From Amycolatopsis xylanica (GTDB lineage: Bacteria; Actinomycetota; Actinomycetes; Mycobacteriales; Pseudonocardiaceae): DNA of 64,000 nucleotides. Under the pieces are notes generated by a model. It saw only the letters and a program-made list of their open reading frames with translations. It did not search any database and was not told the origin of the DNA. The number at the start of each line of letters is the position of its first letter. Within the stretch, counting starts at the first letter, position 1. Location: the NCBI RefSeq assembly GCF_900107045.1, contig NZ_FNON01000001.1:1-64000 (forward strand), given 5' to 3'. Positions 45,710 through 54,190 of this stretch are shown piece by piece. Position numbers and translations under genes: made by a program.

Positions 45710-45773
45710 CCGCTCAGCTTGCCAGCATCAGCGGCGTCCCGCGTCCATTCGCGGATGGAGACCGGGTGGAACC

Positions 45774-46403
45774 CTAAGGGGTGACGATCGCCGTCGCGAC
45801 CCTGACCAGCTCGGCGATCACGTCGTCGAGCGGGATCCGGTAGCCGCCGGTCGCCCAGTGGAAGACGAGCTCGTTCACCGCCCCGATCAGCGCGACCGCC
45901 CCGAGATGGAAGTTCCGGTCCCGAGCCTCGCCCCGGCTGACCGCACGCGCGGCCTCGGCCTCAAGCAAGGCGACCCACCGCTCACGCCAGGTGATCCGGT
46001 GCTGTTCGACCGCCTCGCTGACCCCGATGACCTCCACATAGGACAGCTTCGCCCACCGCGGATCCTTGGCGGTGGTGGTGATGTACGCGCGCACCGCGAT
46101 CTCGATCCGCGTGGCGAGATCGGCGTCCTCGGCCTCGGTGAACGCGGCCCCGACCGCCGCCACGGCCTGCTCCAGCACCCGCGTGTGCAGCGCGACGAGC
46201 AACGCCTCCCGGCTCGCGAACTCCTCGTAGAAGTTGCGCGTCGACACCGCGGCGGCCGCGCACAGCTTCTCGATCGAGCTGGCCGCGTACCCCTCGGTCC
46301 CGAAGAGCTCCAGCCCCGCCCCCAGCAACCGCTCACGCCGCTCGGCGCGGCGATCCTCCGCCGTCCGCCCGCCGTAAACCCTGGCCGCGCTTTGCTCACC
46401 CAC
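45774..46403 (-). CDS. TetR-family transcriptional regulator
   Basis: 209 residues from GTG 46403, preceded by AGGTGGGG. Helix-turn-helix at ~15-60 (GLELFGTEGYAASSIEKL, VSTRNFYEEFASREALL), then an all-helical ligand-binding domain ending FHWATGGYRIPLDDVI. The target is not evident. It is divergent from the gene at 46611 across a 207-bp region that holds a palindromic element and two DnaA-box sequences. Confidence 0.9.
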   Translation of the reverse strand: MGEQSAARVYGGRTAEDRRAERRERLLGAGLELFGTEGYAASSIEKLCAAAAVSTRNFYEEFASREALLVALHTRVLEQAVAAVGAAFTEAEDADLATRIEIAVRAYITTTAKDPRWAKLSYVEVIGVSEAVEQHRITWRERWVALLEAEAARAVSRGEARDRNFHLGAVALIGAVNELVFHWATGGYRIPLDDVIAELVRVATAIVTP

Positions 46404-46427
46404 GCACCCCACCTTAGGCGCTCCAAC

Positions 46428-46480
46428 GTGACAAGGGCCGCCCTTGGAACCTCTAGCGTTGCAAGGGCCACCCTCGTCAC
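46428..46480. repeat. CAAGGGCSRCCCTTG-type palindromic element, left copy
   Basis: Contains CAAGGGCCGCCCTTG (46432-46446) and a second half GCAAGGGCCACCCT (46461-46474). The outer arms GTGACAAGGG and CCCTCGTCAC pair with one mismatch. A related element in the opposite orientation is at 47568-47618, so the pair brackets the gene between them. Confidence 0.65.
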
Positions 46481-46489
46481 TTTGAGTGG

Positions 46490-46560
46490 TTATCCACAGG
46501 CAACGGCAAAATATCGCCAATTGACCCTTCGTGATCTTTCGTGACCCCAGGTTATCCACA
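46490..46560. promoter_or_regulatory. Two perfect DnaA-box sequences
   Basis: TTATCCACA occurs at 46490-46498 and 46552-46560, each inside the 12-bp direct repeat GGTTATCCACAG, 62 bp apart. TCGCCAAT (46514-46521) and ATTGGCGA (46562-46569) form an inverted pair around the second box. This lies in a locally AT-rich divergent intergenic region. The sequence matches the general bacterial DnaA box; binding is inferred. Confidence 0.55.
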
Positions 46561-46610
46561 GATTGGCGAGACCTCTGTCGTGAGCCCAGTGATCGCCCGA
46601 CGATCTTGGG

Positions 46611-47588
46611 GTGACGAAAAAAGGTGAGTGGGCCGACAATCCCGAAGCGCTGACCAGCCAGAGCCGTGGCGGCGTGATCACGATCGAACGGCTCGTGGAA
46701 CTCGGGGTGCCGAGGAAGACCTGCTACGACCGGTGCGCGCCAGGGCAGCCGTGGCGGCTGGTGCTGCCAGGGGTGCTGGTACTCCAGTCAGGGCCGCCAA
46801 CACGGTGGCAGCTGGTGCAGGCCGCGCTCCTGTACGCGCGTGGGCACGCCATCGTGACGGGTGCCGAAGCGTGCCGTCGTCATGGCCTGCGCAACCTGCC
46901 GCCGGATGATCGCTCGGTACGGCTGCTCATTCCGCACGCTCGTACTCGAGCGGACTCGGACTTCGTCGTGATCGAACGGACGAAACGATTCCCGGATCCG
47001 CTCTGGCGGGACGACATTCCGCTCGCGCCTGTGGTGCGGGCCGTTCTCGACACCTGCAGATGCCTTGGCACGCACGACTCGATCGCGGCATTGGTGAGCG
47101 AGGCCGTGCAGCGGGCGAAGGTGCGGCCTGACGCCTTGCTCGAAGAACTAGGACGGGGGAGCAACCGCGGGACCGCACTCACCAGGAAGGTGCTGCTCAA
47201 GGTCGCCGAAGGTGCGCGTTCGGTGGCCGAAATGGACGCGATGAGCGTGTGGCGGCGGACGAAGCTGGCCGAGCCGCTGTGGAACTTCGACCTGCTCGAC
47301 CGCGACGGTAACTACATCGCCAGGCCGGATGGGTGGTTCGACGAGGTCGGCTTGGCGTGGGAGATCGACTCCTTCGACTACCACTTCGACCGCGAGGGTT
47401 ACGCGAGAACGTTGGCGCGCAATGCCCGCTACGCCGCGGCCGGGGTTCCGTTCGTCCAGACCACGCCGTCCCGGTTGCGGTCCGAGCCGGTGCTCGTGGC
47501 GGCCGAACTCGTGGCCGCGCATCTCGCGGCTTCCCTGCGCCCCCGCCCTCCGGTCCAGGCACTGCGACGTTCCGAGGGGGCCCCTTGA
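46611..47588 (+). CDS. Winged-helix plus PD-(D/E)xK-like protein (AbiEi/DUF559-type)
   Basis: 325 residues from GTG 46611. The N-terminal ~90 residues (VITIERLVELGVPRKTCYDR then GVLVLQSGPPTRWQLVQAAL) resemble the winged-helix/AbiEi-antitoxin-like N-domain of many actinobacterial proteins. The C-terminal part (PDGWFDEVGLAWEIDSFDYH, then AAGVPFVQTTPSRL) fits a PD-(D/E)xK nuclease-like fold, with Asp, Glu and a downstream Asp in place of the usual Lys. No partner toxin or kinase gene is adjacent. Its last codons lie inside the 47568 repeat element. Function unknown. Confidence 0.75.
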   Translation: MTKKGEWADNPEALTSQSRGGVITIERLVELGVPRKTCYDRCAPGQPWRLVLPGVLVLQSGPPTRWQLVQAALLYARGHAIVTGAEACRRHGLRNLPPDDRSVRLLIPHARTRADSDFVVIERTKRFPDPLWRDDIPLAPVVRAVLDTCRCLGTHDSIAALVSEAVQRAKVRPDALLEELGRGSNRGTALTRKVLLKVAEGARSVAEMDAMSVWRRTKLAEPLWNFDLLDRDGNYIARPDGWFDEVGLAWEIDSFDYHFDREGYARTLARNARYAAAGVPFVQTTPSRLRSEPVLVAAELVAAHLAASLRPRPPVQALRRSEGAP

Positions 47589-47618
47589 GAGGTAGAGCGT
47601 TCCAAGGGTGGCCCTTGT
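47568..47618. repeat. CAAGGGTGGCCCTTG-type palindromic element, right copy
   Basis: CCAAGGGTGGCCCTTG (47603-47618) and GAGGGGGCCCCTTGAG (47575-47590) repeat the motif of the element at 46428-46480 in the opposite orientation (shared GTTCCAAGGG core). The stop codon of the preceding gene (47586-47588) falls inside it, so the element shapes that protein's C-terminus. Confidence 0.6.
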
Positions 47619-47754
47619 GTGGTCCAAGCCCGAGGAGGGGAGAGGTCTGATGTTTGGGGCTTTTGGGGGTGGTCAGGATGGGGCTGCGTCTGGAAACATG
47701 CTTGACGCCGGGGCGTTGCGTGGGCGAAACGTAGTATGAATCCGGAGGTTGTCA

Positions 47755-50061
47755 ATGGGTGACGGACTCTCCAGGAGGGCTGTCCTGCGGGGTGCTTCGG
47801 TGGCCGTGGGGGCCGCCGCGCTCGGGGGACTGTGGGGCTTGGGGGCTCCGCCCGCCTTCGCGAGGCCGAACCGGCATCGCGAGGTCGTCGAGGACGCGCG
47901 GCTGGTGTGGAAGCGCTTACCGACGGGGTGGCAGGACGGGCCGTTTCTCGCGAACGGGTTTCTCGGGGTGCAGGTCTACAAGAGCACGCAGGCGCAGACG
48001 CTCAAGTTCATGCTCAGCCACACGCAGGTCCAGGACCAGCGGATTCAGTGGGAAGCCGGGATCGGGCTGTCGCGGCTGCCGATCGGGTATCTGACGCTCA
48101 CGCTGGCCGGCGCGATCACGGCCGTCGACTGGGCGCTGGACCTGTGGAACGCCGAGCTGGCCGGGACGATCACGACCACCCAGGGCAGCGTCGCGTTCTC
48201 CGCGTACGTGCACAACGACACGGGGGTGCTGGTCGTCGCGCTGGAGCCGTCGGCGGGGGAGACCGCCGCCGCCTGGGGGTTCCAGCCGCTCGAGTCGGCC
48301 ACCACGCGGACGGTGCGCAAGCCGCCCGAGTACATCGCGAATCCGAAGCCCACGCTGGGTGCCAGCGGCGCGACCCGGTACGCCGAGCAGCCGTTGCTGG
48401 CCGGTGGCGGATACACGACCGCTTGGCAGGAAACGAAAATCGGGACGCGGCGGCTGTTCGCGGCCACCGTGGCGTACAGCTTCCCGAAGGCGACGTCGAC
48501 CGGGGAGGCCGTGCAGAAGGTGCGGCAGACGCTGGCGACCCGGCCCGAGGTGCTCGTCGCCGATCATCGGCGGTGGTGGAACGCGTACTACCAGCGGAGC
48601 TTCATCTCGGTGCCGGACAAGCTGATCCAGCGCTTCTACTGGATCCAGCTGTACAAGATCGCGGCCGCGACCAGGGCCAACGCGCCCGTCGTGTCCGAAT
48701 GGGGGCCGTGGTTCCCGGAGGTCGGGAACAGCTGGACGGCCGTCTGGTGGAACCTCAACGTCCAGGTCACCTATCCGCTGGTCAACAGCACCAACCACGC
48801 CGAACTCGACGCGGTCACCGAGACCTTCCGCCGCGATCACGCGAACCTGGTGCAGTCCGTCCCGCCCGCGTATCGCGACGGCGAGACGTACGCGCTCTCG
48901 CATCCCGGGGACTGGCGGCTGCGGCCCGGTGGCACGCGGGCGGTCGGGATTCCCGGGCCGACCACCAAGAACGACCACACCGGCAACCTCACCTGGGGTT
49001 TGCACAACGTCTGGCTCGCGTACCGGCATTCCATGGACAAGCGCATCCTGCGTGACGTCCTGTACCCGACGCTCGTCAAGGCGCTCAACTTCTACCGCCA
49101 CTTCCTCGCCATGGGCGGCGACGGGTACCTGCATCTGCCGATGACGCGCTCGCCCGAGTACGCGGACGCGGCCGACTGCACCTACGACCTTTCGCTGATC
49201 CGGTGGGCCGCGCGCACGCTGATCGAGTCCGCGGCCATCTTGCGGATCGACGATCCGCTGATCCCGGCCTGGCGGGAGATCCTCGCGAAACTCGTTCCGT
49301 ACCACCAAACCCAGTCCGACGGGGTGCTGATCGGCGACGGTGTCCCGCTCGCCGAGTCACACCGGCACTTCTCGCATCTGCTGTGGCTGCACCCGCTTCG
49401 CGAGAAGCTGTGGGATCGTCCCGAGGACCGGGACATCATGATCCGCACGTTCACGCATTGGCAAAGCCAGCGGGTGAACTGGCACGGCTACAGCTTCGCG
49501 GCCGCGTCGTCGATGAGCTCGATCATGGACGCGCCCGAGGACGCGCTGGCGTTCCTGCGGTTCTTCCTCGACCGCAACATCGTGCACGACACGCAGCTCA
49601 CGCCGAACACGATGTACCGCGAGGGCTCGAACTTCGCCATCGAAAGCCCGATCACCGCCGCTCAGTCCCTTGTGGACATGATGGTGCAGGGCGCGGCCGG
49701 TGTGCTCAAGGTGTTCCCGTCGGTGTCGGCGAAATGGGCGGAGGCGTCGATTTCCCAGCTGCGCGCGGAAGGCGCCTTCCTGGTCGACGCGTCGCGCCGC
49801 GACGGGAAAACCGAGTGGGTACGCGTGCGCAGCGAGGCCGGTGCGCCGCTCAAGCTCGATCACGGGATCACCGGCGCCATCGAGGTCCGCGACGAACGGG
49901 GCCGTCAGCTGCCCTATCGCGTCGAAGGGTCGCACACCATCTCCGTGCCGCTCGCGGCAGGCGAATCCGTCGTCGTCAACCGGCCCGGCGCCAGGCCGGA
50001 CCTCAAGCCGCGGGATGTCGCGGCCCTCGAATCCGCGCCCGCCTGGGGGCTTCCCGCTTAG
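47755..50061 (+). CDS. Tat-exported GH95-like glycoside hydrolase (copy 1)
   Basis: 768 residues from ATG 47755, with GGAGG six bases upstream. A twin-arginine signal (LSRRAVLRGASVAVGAAA) predicts folded export. An N-terminal beta-sandwich (~40-280) precedes an (alpha/alpha)6-barrel region. WWNLNVQVTYPLVN carries the N-x-N pair typical of GH95 alpha-fucosidase/galactosidase active sites; RSPEYADAADCTYDLSLIRW and ESHRHFSHLLWLHPL are also GH95-like. It likely trims terminal L-fucose or L/D-galactose from glycans. Tandem paralogue downstream. Confidence 0.82.
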   Translation: MGDGLSRRAVLRGASVAVGAAALGGLWGLGAPPAFARPNRHREVVEDARLVWKRLPTGWQDGPFLANGFLGVQVYKSTQAQTLKFMLSHTQVQDQRIQWEAGIGLSRLPIGYLTLTLAGAITAVDWALDLWNAELAGTITTTQGSVAFSAYVHNDTGVLVVALEPSAGETAAAWGFQPLESATTRTVRKPPEYIANPKPTLGASGATRYAEQPLLAGGGYTTAWQETKIGTRRLFAATVAYSFPKATSTGEAVQKVRQTLATRPEVLVADHRRWWNAYYQRSFISVPDKLIQRFYWIQLYKIAAATRANAPVVSEWGPWFPEVGNSWTAVWWNLNVQVTYPLVNSTNHAELDAVTETFRRDHANLVQSVPPAYRDGETYALSHPGDWRLRPGGTRAVGIPGPTTKNDHTGNLTWGLHNVWLAYRHSMDKRILRDVLYPTLVKALNFYRHFLAMGGDGYLHLPMTRSPEYADAADCTYDLSLIRWAARTLIESAAILRIDDPLIPAWREILAKLVPYHQTQSDGVLIGDGVPLAESHRHFSHLLWLHPLREKLWDRPEDRDIMIRTFTHWQSQRVNWHGYSFAAASSMSSIMDAPEDALAFLRFFLDRNIVHDTQLTPNTMYREGSNFAIESPITAAQSLVDMMVQGAAGVLKVFPSVSAKWAEASISQLRAEGAFLVDASRRDGKTEWVRVRSEAGAPLKLDHGITGAIEVRDERGRQLPYRVEGSHTISVPLAAGESVVVNRPGARPDLKPRDVAALESAPAWGLPA

Positions 50062-50069
50062 GAGTTTCG

Positions 50070-52361
50070 ATGGTCGATCTCAATCGCAGGACCGTGCTCG
50101 GCGGCGCGCTGGCCGGGCTCGCCGCGAGCGCGCTGGGCACGTCGGCGGCGTCGGCCGCCGAGAGCACGTACGACGGTGTCGACTGGGCGGAGTTCCTCGG
50201 CACCGCGGACATGCTGTGGACGAAGATGCCGACCACCTGGTACGAGGGGCCGTATCTCGGCAACGGGTTCCTCGGCTCGGGCATCTACGCCGAGCCGGGC
50301 AAGAACGCGATCCGGTTCAACGTGCAGCACAGCCAGGTGCAGGATCACCGGCCGGAGTTCGGGTCGCTGTTCGGGCTGGCCAGGCTGCCGATCGGGTACT
50401 TCACGCTGGAGCCGGTCGGCGCGATCACCGCGATCGACTGGCGGATGGACCTGTGGAACGCCGAGCTGAAGGGCACGATCACCACCGCGGCTGGCAGTCT
50501 CGCGTTGCGCGCGATCGTCCACAGTGGAGACTCGGTGCTCGCGATCGAGGTGCAGCCGACCGAGGGCGAGCGGAACTTCAAGTGGGTCTTCCATCCTGCC
50601 GACGCGGTGAGCCCGCGAACCGACCCGAAGTTCGGCAAGCCGCCGCCCGCCGGATATCTCCCGAACCCGCCGGCGGTCCTGCAGACGAGTGGTGACGCCA
50701 CACTGAGTGTGCAGAGCCTGCTGGCGGGTGGCGAGCACGTCACGGCGTGGCGTGAGACGACTTTCGGCACCAGGCGGACGTTGTACACCGCTGTCGCGTG
50801 GTCGCATCCGGAGAAGACCGCCGCGCGTGAAGCACTGAGGATGGTGCGGTGCGTTTCGCCGCTCGCCTTGTTCGCGCTGGGACACCGGCGGTGGTGGCAT
50901 GACTTCTATCGTCGGAGCTTTCTGTCCATTCCGGACACTCGGCTGCAGAGTTTCTACTGGATCCAGCTGTACAAGTTCGCTTCCGCCGCGCGCAGGAAAG
51001 CGCCGGTCATGGCGACCTGCGGACCGTGGCTCGAACCGACGCCGTGGCCCGCGACGTGGTGGAACCTCAACGTCCAGCTCGAATACTGGCTCATCCACGG
51101 CTCGAACCACCTCGAACTGGACGCGGTGAGCTACGCGCTGGACAAGTTCCGGCACAACGTGGTCGACCAGGTCGCCGAGCCGTATCGCGCGGACTCGGCC
51201 GGCATTCCGCGCACCACCGACATGACGCTGCTCAACGGCGGCGGCACCGGCACGGCCGGGTACGCGGTCGGCATCCCCGGCCAGGACCCGCCGACGCCGG
51301 AGGTCGGCAACCTGACCTGGGCACTGCACAACGTCTGGCTGTCCTATCGGCACACCATGGACCGGAAACTGTTGCGGGACACGCTGTTCCCGTTGCTGCG
51401 CCGGGCGATCAACTACTACCTGCACTTCCTCAAGCCCGGCGCGGACGGCAAGCTGCATTTGCCGCCGACGTTCTCGCCGGAGTACGGCGTCAACGCGGCC
51501 GACTGCAACTACGACCTCTCGCTGATCCGCTGGGGGTGCCGCACACTGCTCGACTGCGCGCGGGAACTGCGGATCGACGACCCGCTGGCCGGGCGCTGGC
51601 AAGAAGTGTTGACCAGCCTCGTCGACTATCCGGTCGACGCCAATGGTTACATGATCGGCGCGAACGTGCCGTTCGCCAAGTCGCATCGGCATTACTCGCA
51701 CCTGCTGCAGGTATACCCGCTGTACGAGATCACGTGGGAACGGCCGGAATTCCGCGAATTGATCGAAAAGTCTCTCAATCATTGGGTCGGTTTCGAAGGC
51801 GCGTTGCAGGGCTACACCTTTACCGGCGCCGCGTCGATTTCCGCGCAGATGTTGCGCGGCGACAAGGCGGACTTCTATCTCGGCGAGCTGATGCGCCGGT
51901 TCATCCAGCCGAACACCATGTACAAGGAGTCCGGCCCGGTCATCGAAACGCCGCTTTCGGCCTCGCAGTCGGTGCACGACATGCTGTGCCAAAGCTGGGG
52001 CGGCGTGGTGCGGCTGTTCCCGGCCATTCCGGCGAGCTGGCGCGATATCTCGCTGCGGGATTTCCGCACTCAGGGTGCTTTTCTCCTCAGTGCGTCGCGC
52101 GTGGCCGGCGAGACGAAATGGGTCAAAGTGCGGAGTGAGGCCGGTGCGCCCTGTGTGCTGCGGCCGGGTATCTCCGGCGAGCTCGTGGTGCGCGACCACT
52201 GGGGCCGCCCGAAACGCTGGCGCGCGCTCGCGAATGGGGACATCCAGATCGAGCTGGGCCGGGGCGAGGAGGCGATCGTGCACCGGAAAGGCGACCGACC
52301 TGACATTTCCGTCGGCCCGGTTACGCCGAATGGGCCGTCCAAGCCGTGGGGAATGCAGTAA
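50070..52361 (+). CDS. Tat-exported GH95-like glycoside hydrolase (copy 2)
   Basis: 763 residues from ATG 50070, eight bases after copy 1, with GGAG upstream. Twin-arginine signal (LNRRTVLGGALAGLAAS). Colinear with copy 1 along its whole length: WWNLNVQLEYWLIHGSNHLE, FSPEYGVNAADCNYDLSLIR and SHRHYSHLLQVYPL. The sequences differ substantially, so this is an old duplication with possibly distinct substrates. The two form an extracellular sugar-scavenging unit; no transporter is adjacent. Confidence 0.82.
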   Translation: MVDLNRRTVLGGALAGLAASALGTSAASAAESTYDGVDWAEFLGTADMLWTKMPTTWYEGPYLGNGFLGSGIYAEPGKNAIRFNVQHSQVQDHRPEFGSLFGLARLPIGYFTLEPVGAITAIDWRMDLWNAELKGTITTAAGSLALRAIVHSGDSVLAIEVQPTEGERNFKWVFHPADAVSPRTDPKFGKPPPAGYLPNPPAVLQTSGDATLSVQSLLAGGEHVTAWRETTFGTRRTLYTAVAWSHPEKTAAREALRMVRCVSPLALFALGHRRWWHDFYRRSFLSIPDTRLQSFYWIQLYKFASAARRKAPVMATCGPWLEPTPWPATWWNLNVQLEYWLIHGSNHLELDAVSYALDKFRHNVVDQVAEPYRADSAGIPRTTDMTLLNGGGTGTAGYAVGIPGQDPPTPEVGNLTWALHNVWLSYRHTMDRKLLRDTLFPLLRRAINYYLHFLKPGADGKLHLPPTFSPEYGVNAADCNYDLSLIRWGCRTLLDCARELRIDDPLAGRWQEVLTSLVDYPVDANGYMIGANVPFAKSHRHYSHLLQVYPLYEITWERPEFRELIEKSLNHWVGFEGALQGYTFTGAASISAQMLRGDKADFYLGELMRRFIQPNTMYKESGPVIETPLSASQSVHDMLCQSWGGVVRLFPAIPASWRDISLRDFRTQGAFLLSASRVAGETKWVKVRSEAGAPCVLRPGISGELVVRDHWGRPKRWRALANGDIQIELGRGEEAIVHRKGDRPDISVGPVTPNGPSKPWGMQ

Positions 52362-52380
52362 AGGGAACCTAATGGCGGAT

Positions 52381-52407
52381 GCCTGCCGCCCATCGGAGGC
52401 GGCAGGC
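52381..52407 (+). terminator. 10-bp hairpin between GH95 copy 2 and the ATPase gene
   Basis: GCCTGCCGCC (52381-52390) and GGCGGCAGGC (52398-52407) pair perfectly around a 7-base loop. It ends the glycosidase unit or, since the only Shine-Dalgarno-like bases before ATG 52416 (GGAGG, GGCAGG) are in its right arm, could hide the ATPase ribosome-binding site. Confidence 0.6.
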
Positions 52408-52415
52408 TTGACTGA

Positions 52416-53966
52416 ATGGGACTGGTCCGCAGGCAGCAACATCTGAACCAGGCGCTCATGCGCATTCCACGGCGCGCGGAAAGCACCGATCGGGCCACGC
52501 TGACCAACACTTTCGTGGCCGCCGGGTCGTTCGCGGCGATGCTGCATTCGACCGACCATCAGATCCTCTACGGCCGCCGCGGCGCGGGAAAGACCCATGC
52601 GCTGCTGTATCTGGCCGACCTCGTCGACCGCACCGGCGATGTGGCGGTCTACCTCGACCTGCGCACCATCGGGACCGCGGGCGGTCTCTATGCCGACAGC
52701 ACGATCGACGCGGCCATCCGCGGCACGCATCTGCTGGTCGACACCCTCGAAGCCATCCACGAGGAGCTGCTCGCGGCCGCCGTCGAAACCGAGATCGCCG
52801 ACGGCGAAGGCCTGCTGCACTCGCTCGACGCGCTGGCGGACTCGGCCACGGCGGTCCGCGTGGTCGGCCAGGTGGAGCACGAGACCAGGCTGGGTGCGGG
52901 CGGCGAGTTCTCGCACGGTGTCGAGGTCGGCCCGTCCGCCGTGAAGATGTCGCTCGGGGCCAAACGCACCGCGACGCAGGAGAGCAGGCTCCGCCGCACC
53001 GGGACCGAGGAGCACCACGTCGTGTTCGGCCCGCTGAGCCGGGCGCTGCGCGGGATCACGCGTTCGCTGGGGCAGAGCAGGCTGTGGCTGCTGCTGGACG
53101 AGTGGAGCAGCATCCCGCTCGACCTGCAGCCGCTGCTCGCGGACCTGCTGCGCCGGAGCGTGCTCCCGACGCCCGGGATCACGGTGAAGATCGCGGCGAT
53201 CGAGCGGCGTTCCCGGTTCCGCGCGCCGTCGCCCAGCGGGGACCACATCGGGATCGAGGTCGGCGCGGACGCGGCGTCCGCCGTCAGCCTCGACGACATC
53301 ATGATCTTCGACAGCTCGCGGACGCGGGCGCAGGAGTTCTTCGCGCAGCTGTTCCACAACCACGCCGGTTCACGGCTGACCACGATGATCCCCGATCCGC
53401 CGCCGGACCCCGAATGCTATGTGGCGGAGACGTTTCGCGGCATCGCGTTCTCGGAGCTGGTCCGTGCCGCGGAGGGCGTGCCGAGGGACGCGATCAACAT
53501 CGCCGCGCTGGCCGCCCAGCACGCGCACGACGAGCCGATCAGCGTGCGCGAGGTGCGGTTGGCGGCGCGCGACTGGTACCTGCGTGACAAGCAGACGGCG
53601 ATCAGCGGGAACGAGCCCGCGCACCGGCTGCTGCGCAAGCTCGTGGACGAGGTGGTGGGGAAGCGCCGGTCGCGGACGTTCCTGCTCGACCAGATCGGGG
53701 GCGCGCGGCACACGATGATCGAGGAGCTCTACGACGCCCGGCTGCTGCACGTGCTGAAGCGGGGGCTGTCCGACAGCAAGCACCCGGGGACCTTGTACGA
53801 CGGGTTCGCCATCGACTACGGGTGCTATGTGTCGCTGCTGCTGAGCGGGGACACGAAGGCGAAACCCCGCGCTCGGGGCGCCTGGCTGACGTCACCCAAG
53901 GGCGTTCCGCGCGACGGCTTCACGCTGGCGAACGAGGCCATCGACCTGGGCACCCTGGGGTCGTGA
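52416..53966 (+). CDS. ORC/CDC6-like P-loop ATPase
   Basis: 516 residues from ATG 52416 (ATG 52458 is possible). Walker A YGRRGAGKTHALLYL (~53), Walker B SRLWLLLDEWSSIPLDLQPL (~225) with a sensor region (VKIAAIERRSRF), and a C-terminal winged-helix-like part. The whole resembles the ORC-CDC6 AAA ATPases found singly in actinobacterial genomes, some in conflict loci. The middle ~110 residues include a Glu/Ala-rich insert. Neither partner nor effector is adjacent, so its target is unknown. Confidence 0.75.
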   Translation: MGLVRRQQHLNQALMRIPRRAESTDRATLTNTFVAAGSFAAMLHSTDHQILYGRRGAGKTHALLYLADLVDRTGDVAVYLDLRTIGTAGGLYADSTIDAAIRGTHLLVDTLEAIHEELLAAAVETEIADGEGLLHSLDALADSATAVRVVGQVEHETRLGAGGEFSHGVEVGPSAVKMSLGAKRTATQESRLRRTGTEEHHVVFGPLSRALRGITRSLGQSRLWLLLDEWSSIPLDLQPLLADLLRRSVLPTPGITVKIAAIERRSRFRAPSPSGDHIGIEVGADAASAVSLDDIMIFDSSRTRAQEFFAQLFHNHAGSRLTTMIPDPPPDPECYVAETFRGIAFSELVRAAEGVPRDAINIAALAAQHAHDEPISVREVRLAARDWYLRDKQTAISGNEPAHRLLRKLVDEVVGKRRSRTFLLDQIGGARHTMIEELYDARLLHVLKRGLSDSKHPGTLYDGFAIDYGCYVSLLLSGDTKAKPRARGAWLTSPKGVPRDGFTLANEAIDLGTLGS

Positions 53967-54001
53967 ATAGCTGAATCGGCACTCGATAATCGGAGCTCGC
54001 A

Positions 54002-54051
54002 TTGACAGGTTTCAGCCCAGGTTGAAACTGTCGCTAGGTTGGACATATACC
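54002..54051 (+). promoter_or_regulatory. Candidate promoter with operator-like inverted repeat
   Basis: GTTTCA (54009-54014) and TGAAAC (54023-54028) form an inverted repeat. TTGACA (54002) and TTGAAA (54022, 18 bp before TATACC at 54046) are candidate -35 elements. This AT-rich stretch precedes the two secreted-protein genes by ~140 bp. A further hairpin, CCGGTGG/CCACCGG (54116-54134), lies in the leader. Confidence 0.35.
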
Positions 54052-54190
54052 TGATAGCGTACGTCGCATAGTCGAGCGGTGCTGCAATACTGAGCCGATT
54101 CAAGAACTTTTTCTTCCGGTGGCATACCCACCGGGGTAATTCATATTCACCGACGGTCTTTCTCTTGGCCGGAATCTCGAAGGGTGCAGC

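Noticed and set aside
47702-47737. Promoter TTGACG ... TAGTAT before GH95 copy 1
   Set aside because: The spacer is 24 bp, too long for a standard sigma-70-type promoter, and no alternative -35 was found.
47650-47739. 29-codon Gly-rich frame upstream of GH95 copy 1, with a purine-rich GAGGAGGGGAGAGG leader
   Set aside because: The purine run is part of a generally G-rich stretch next to the repeat element, and the peptide has no features. It could be a leader peptide, but the sequence alone does not support it.
50058-53363. 1101-codon antisense frame opposite GH95 copy 2 and the ATPase
   Set aside because: It spans two real plus-strand genes and their hairpin, with Arg/Pro-rich composition and no recognisable domain.
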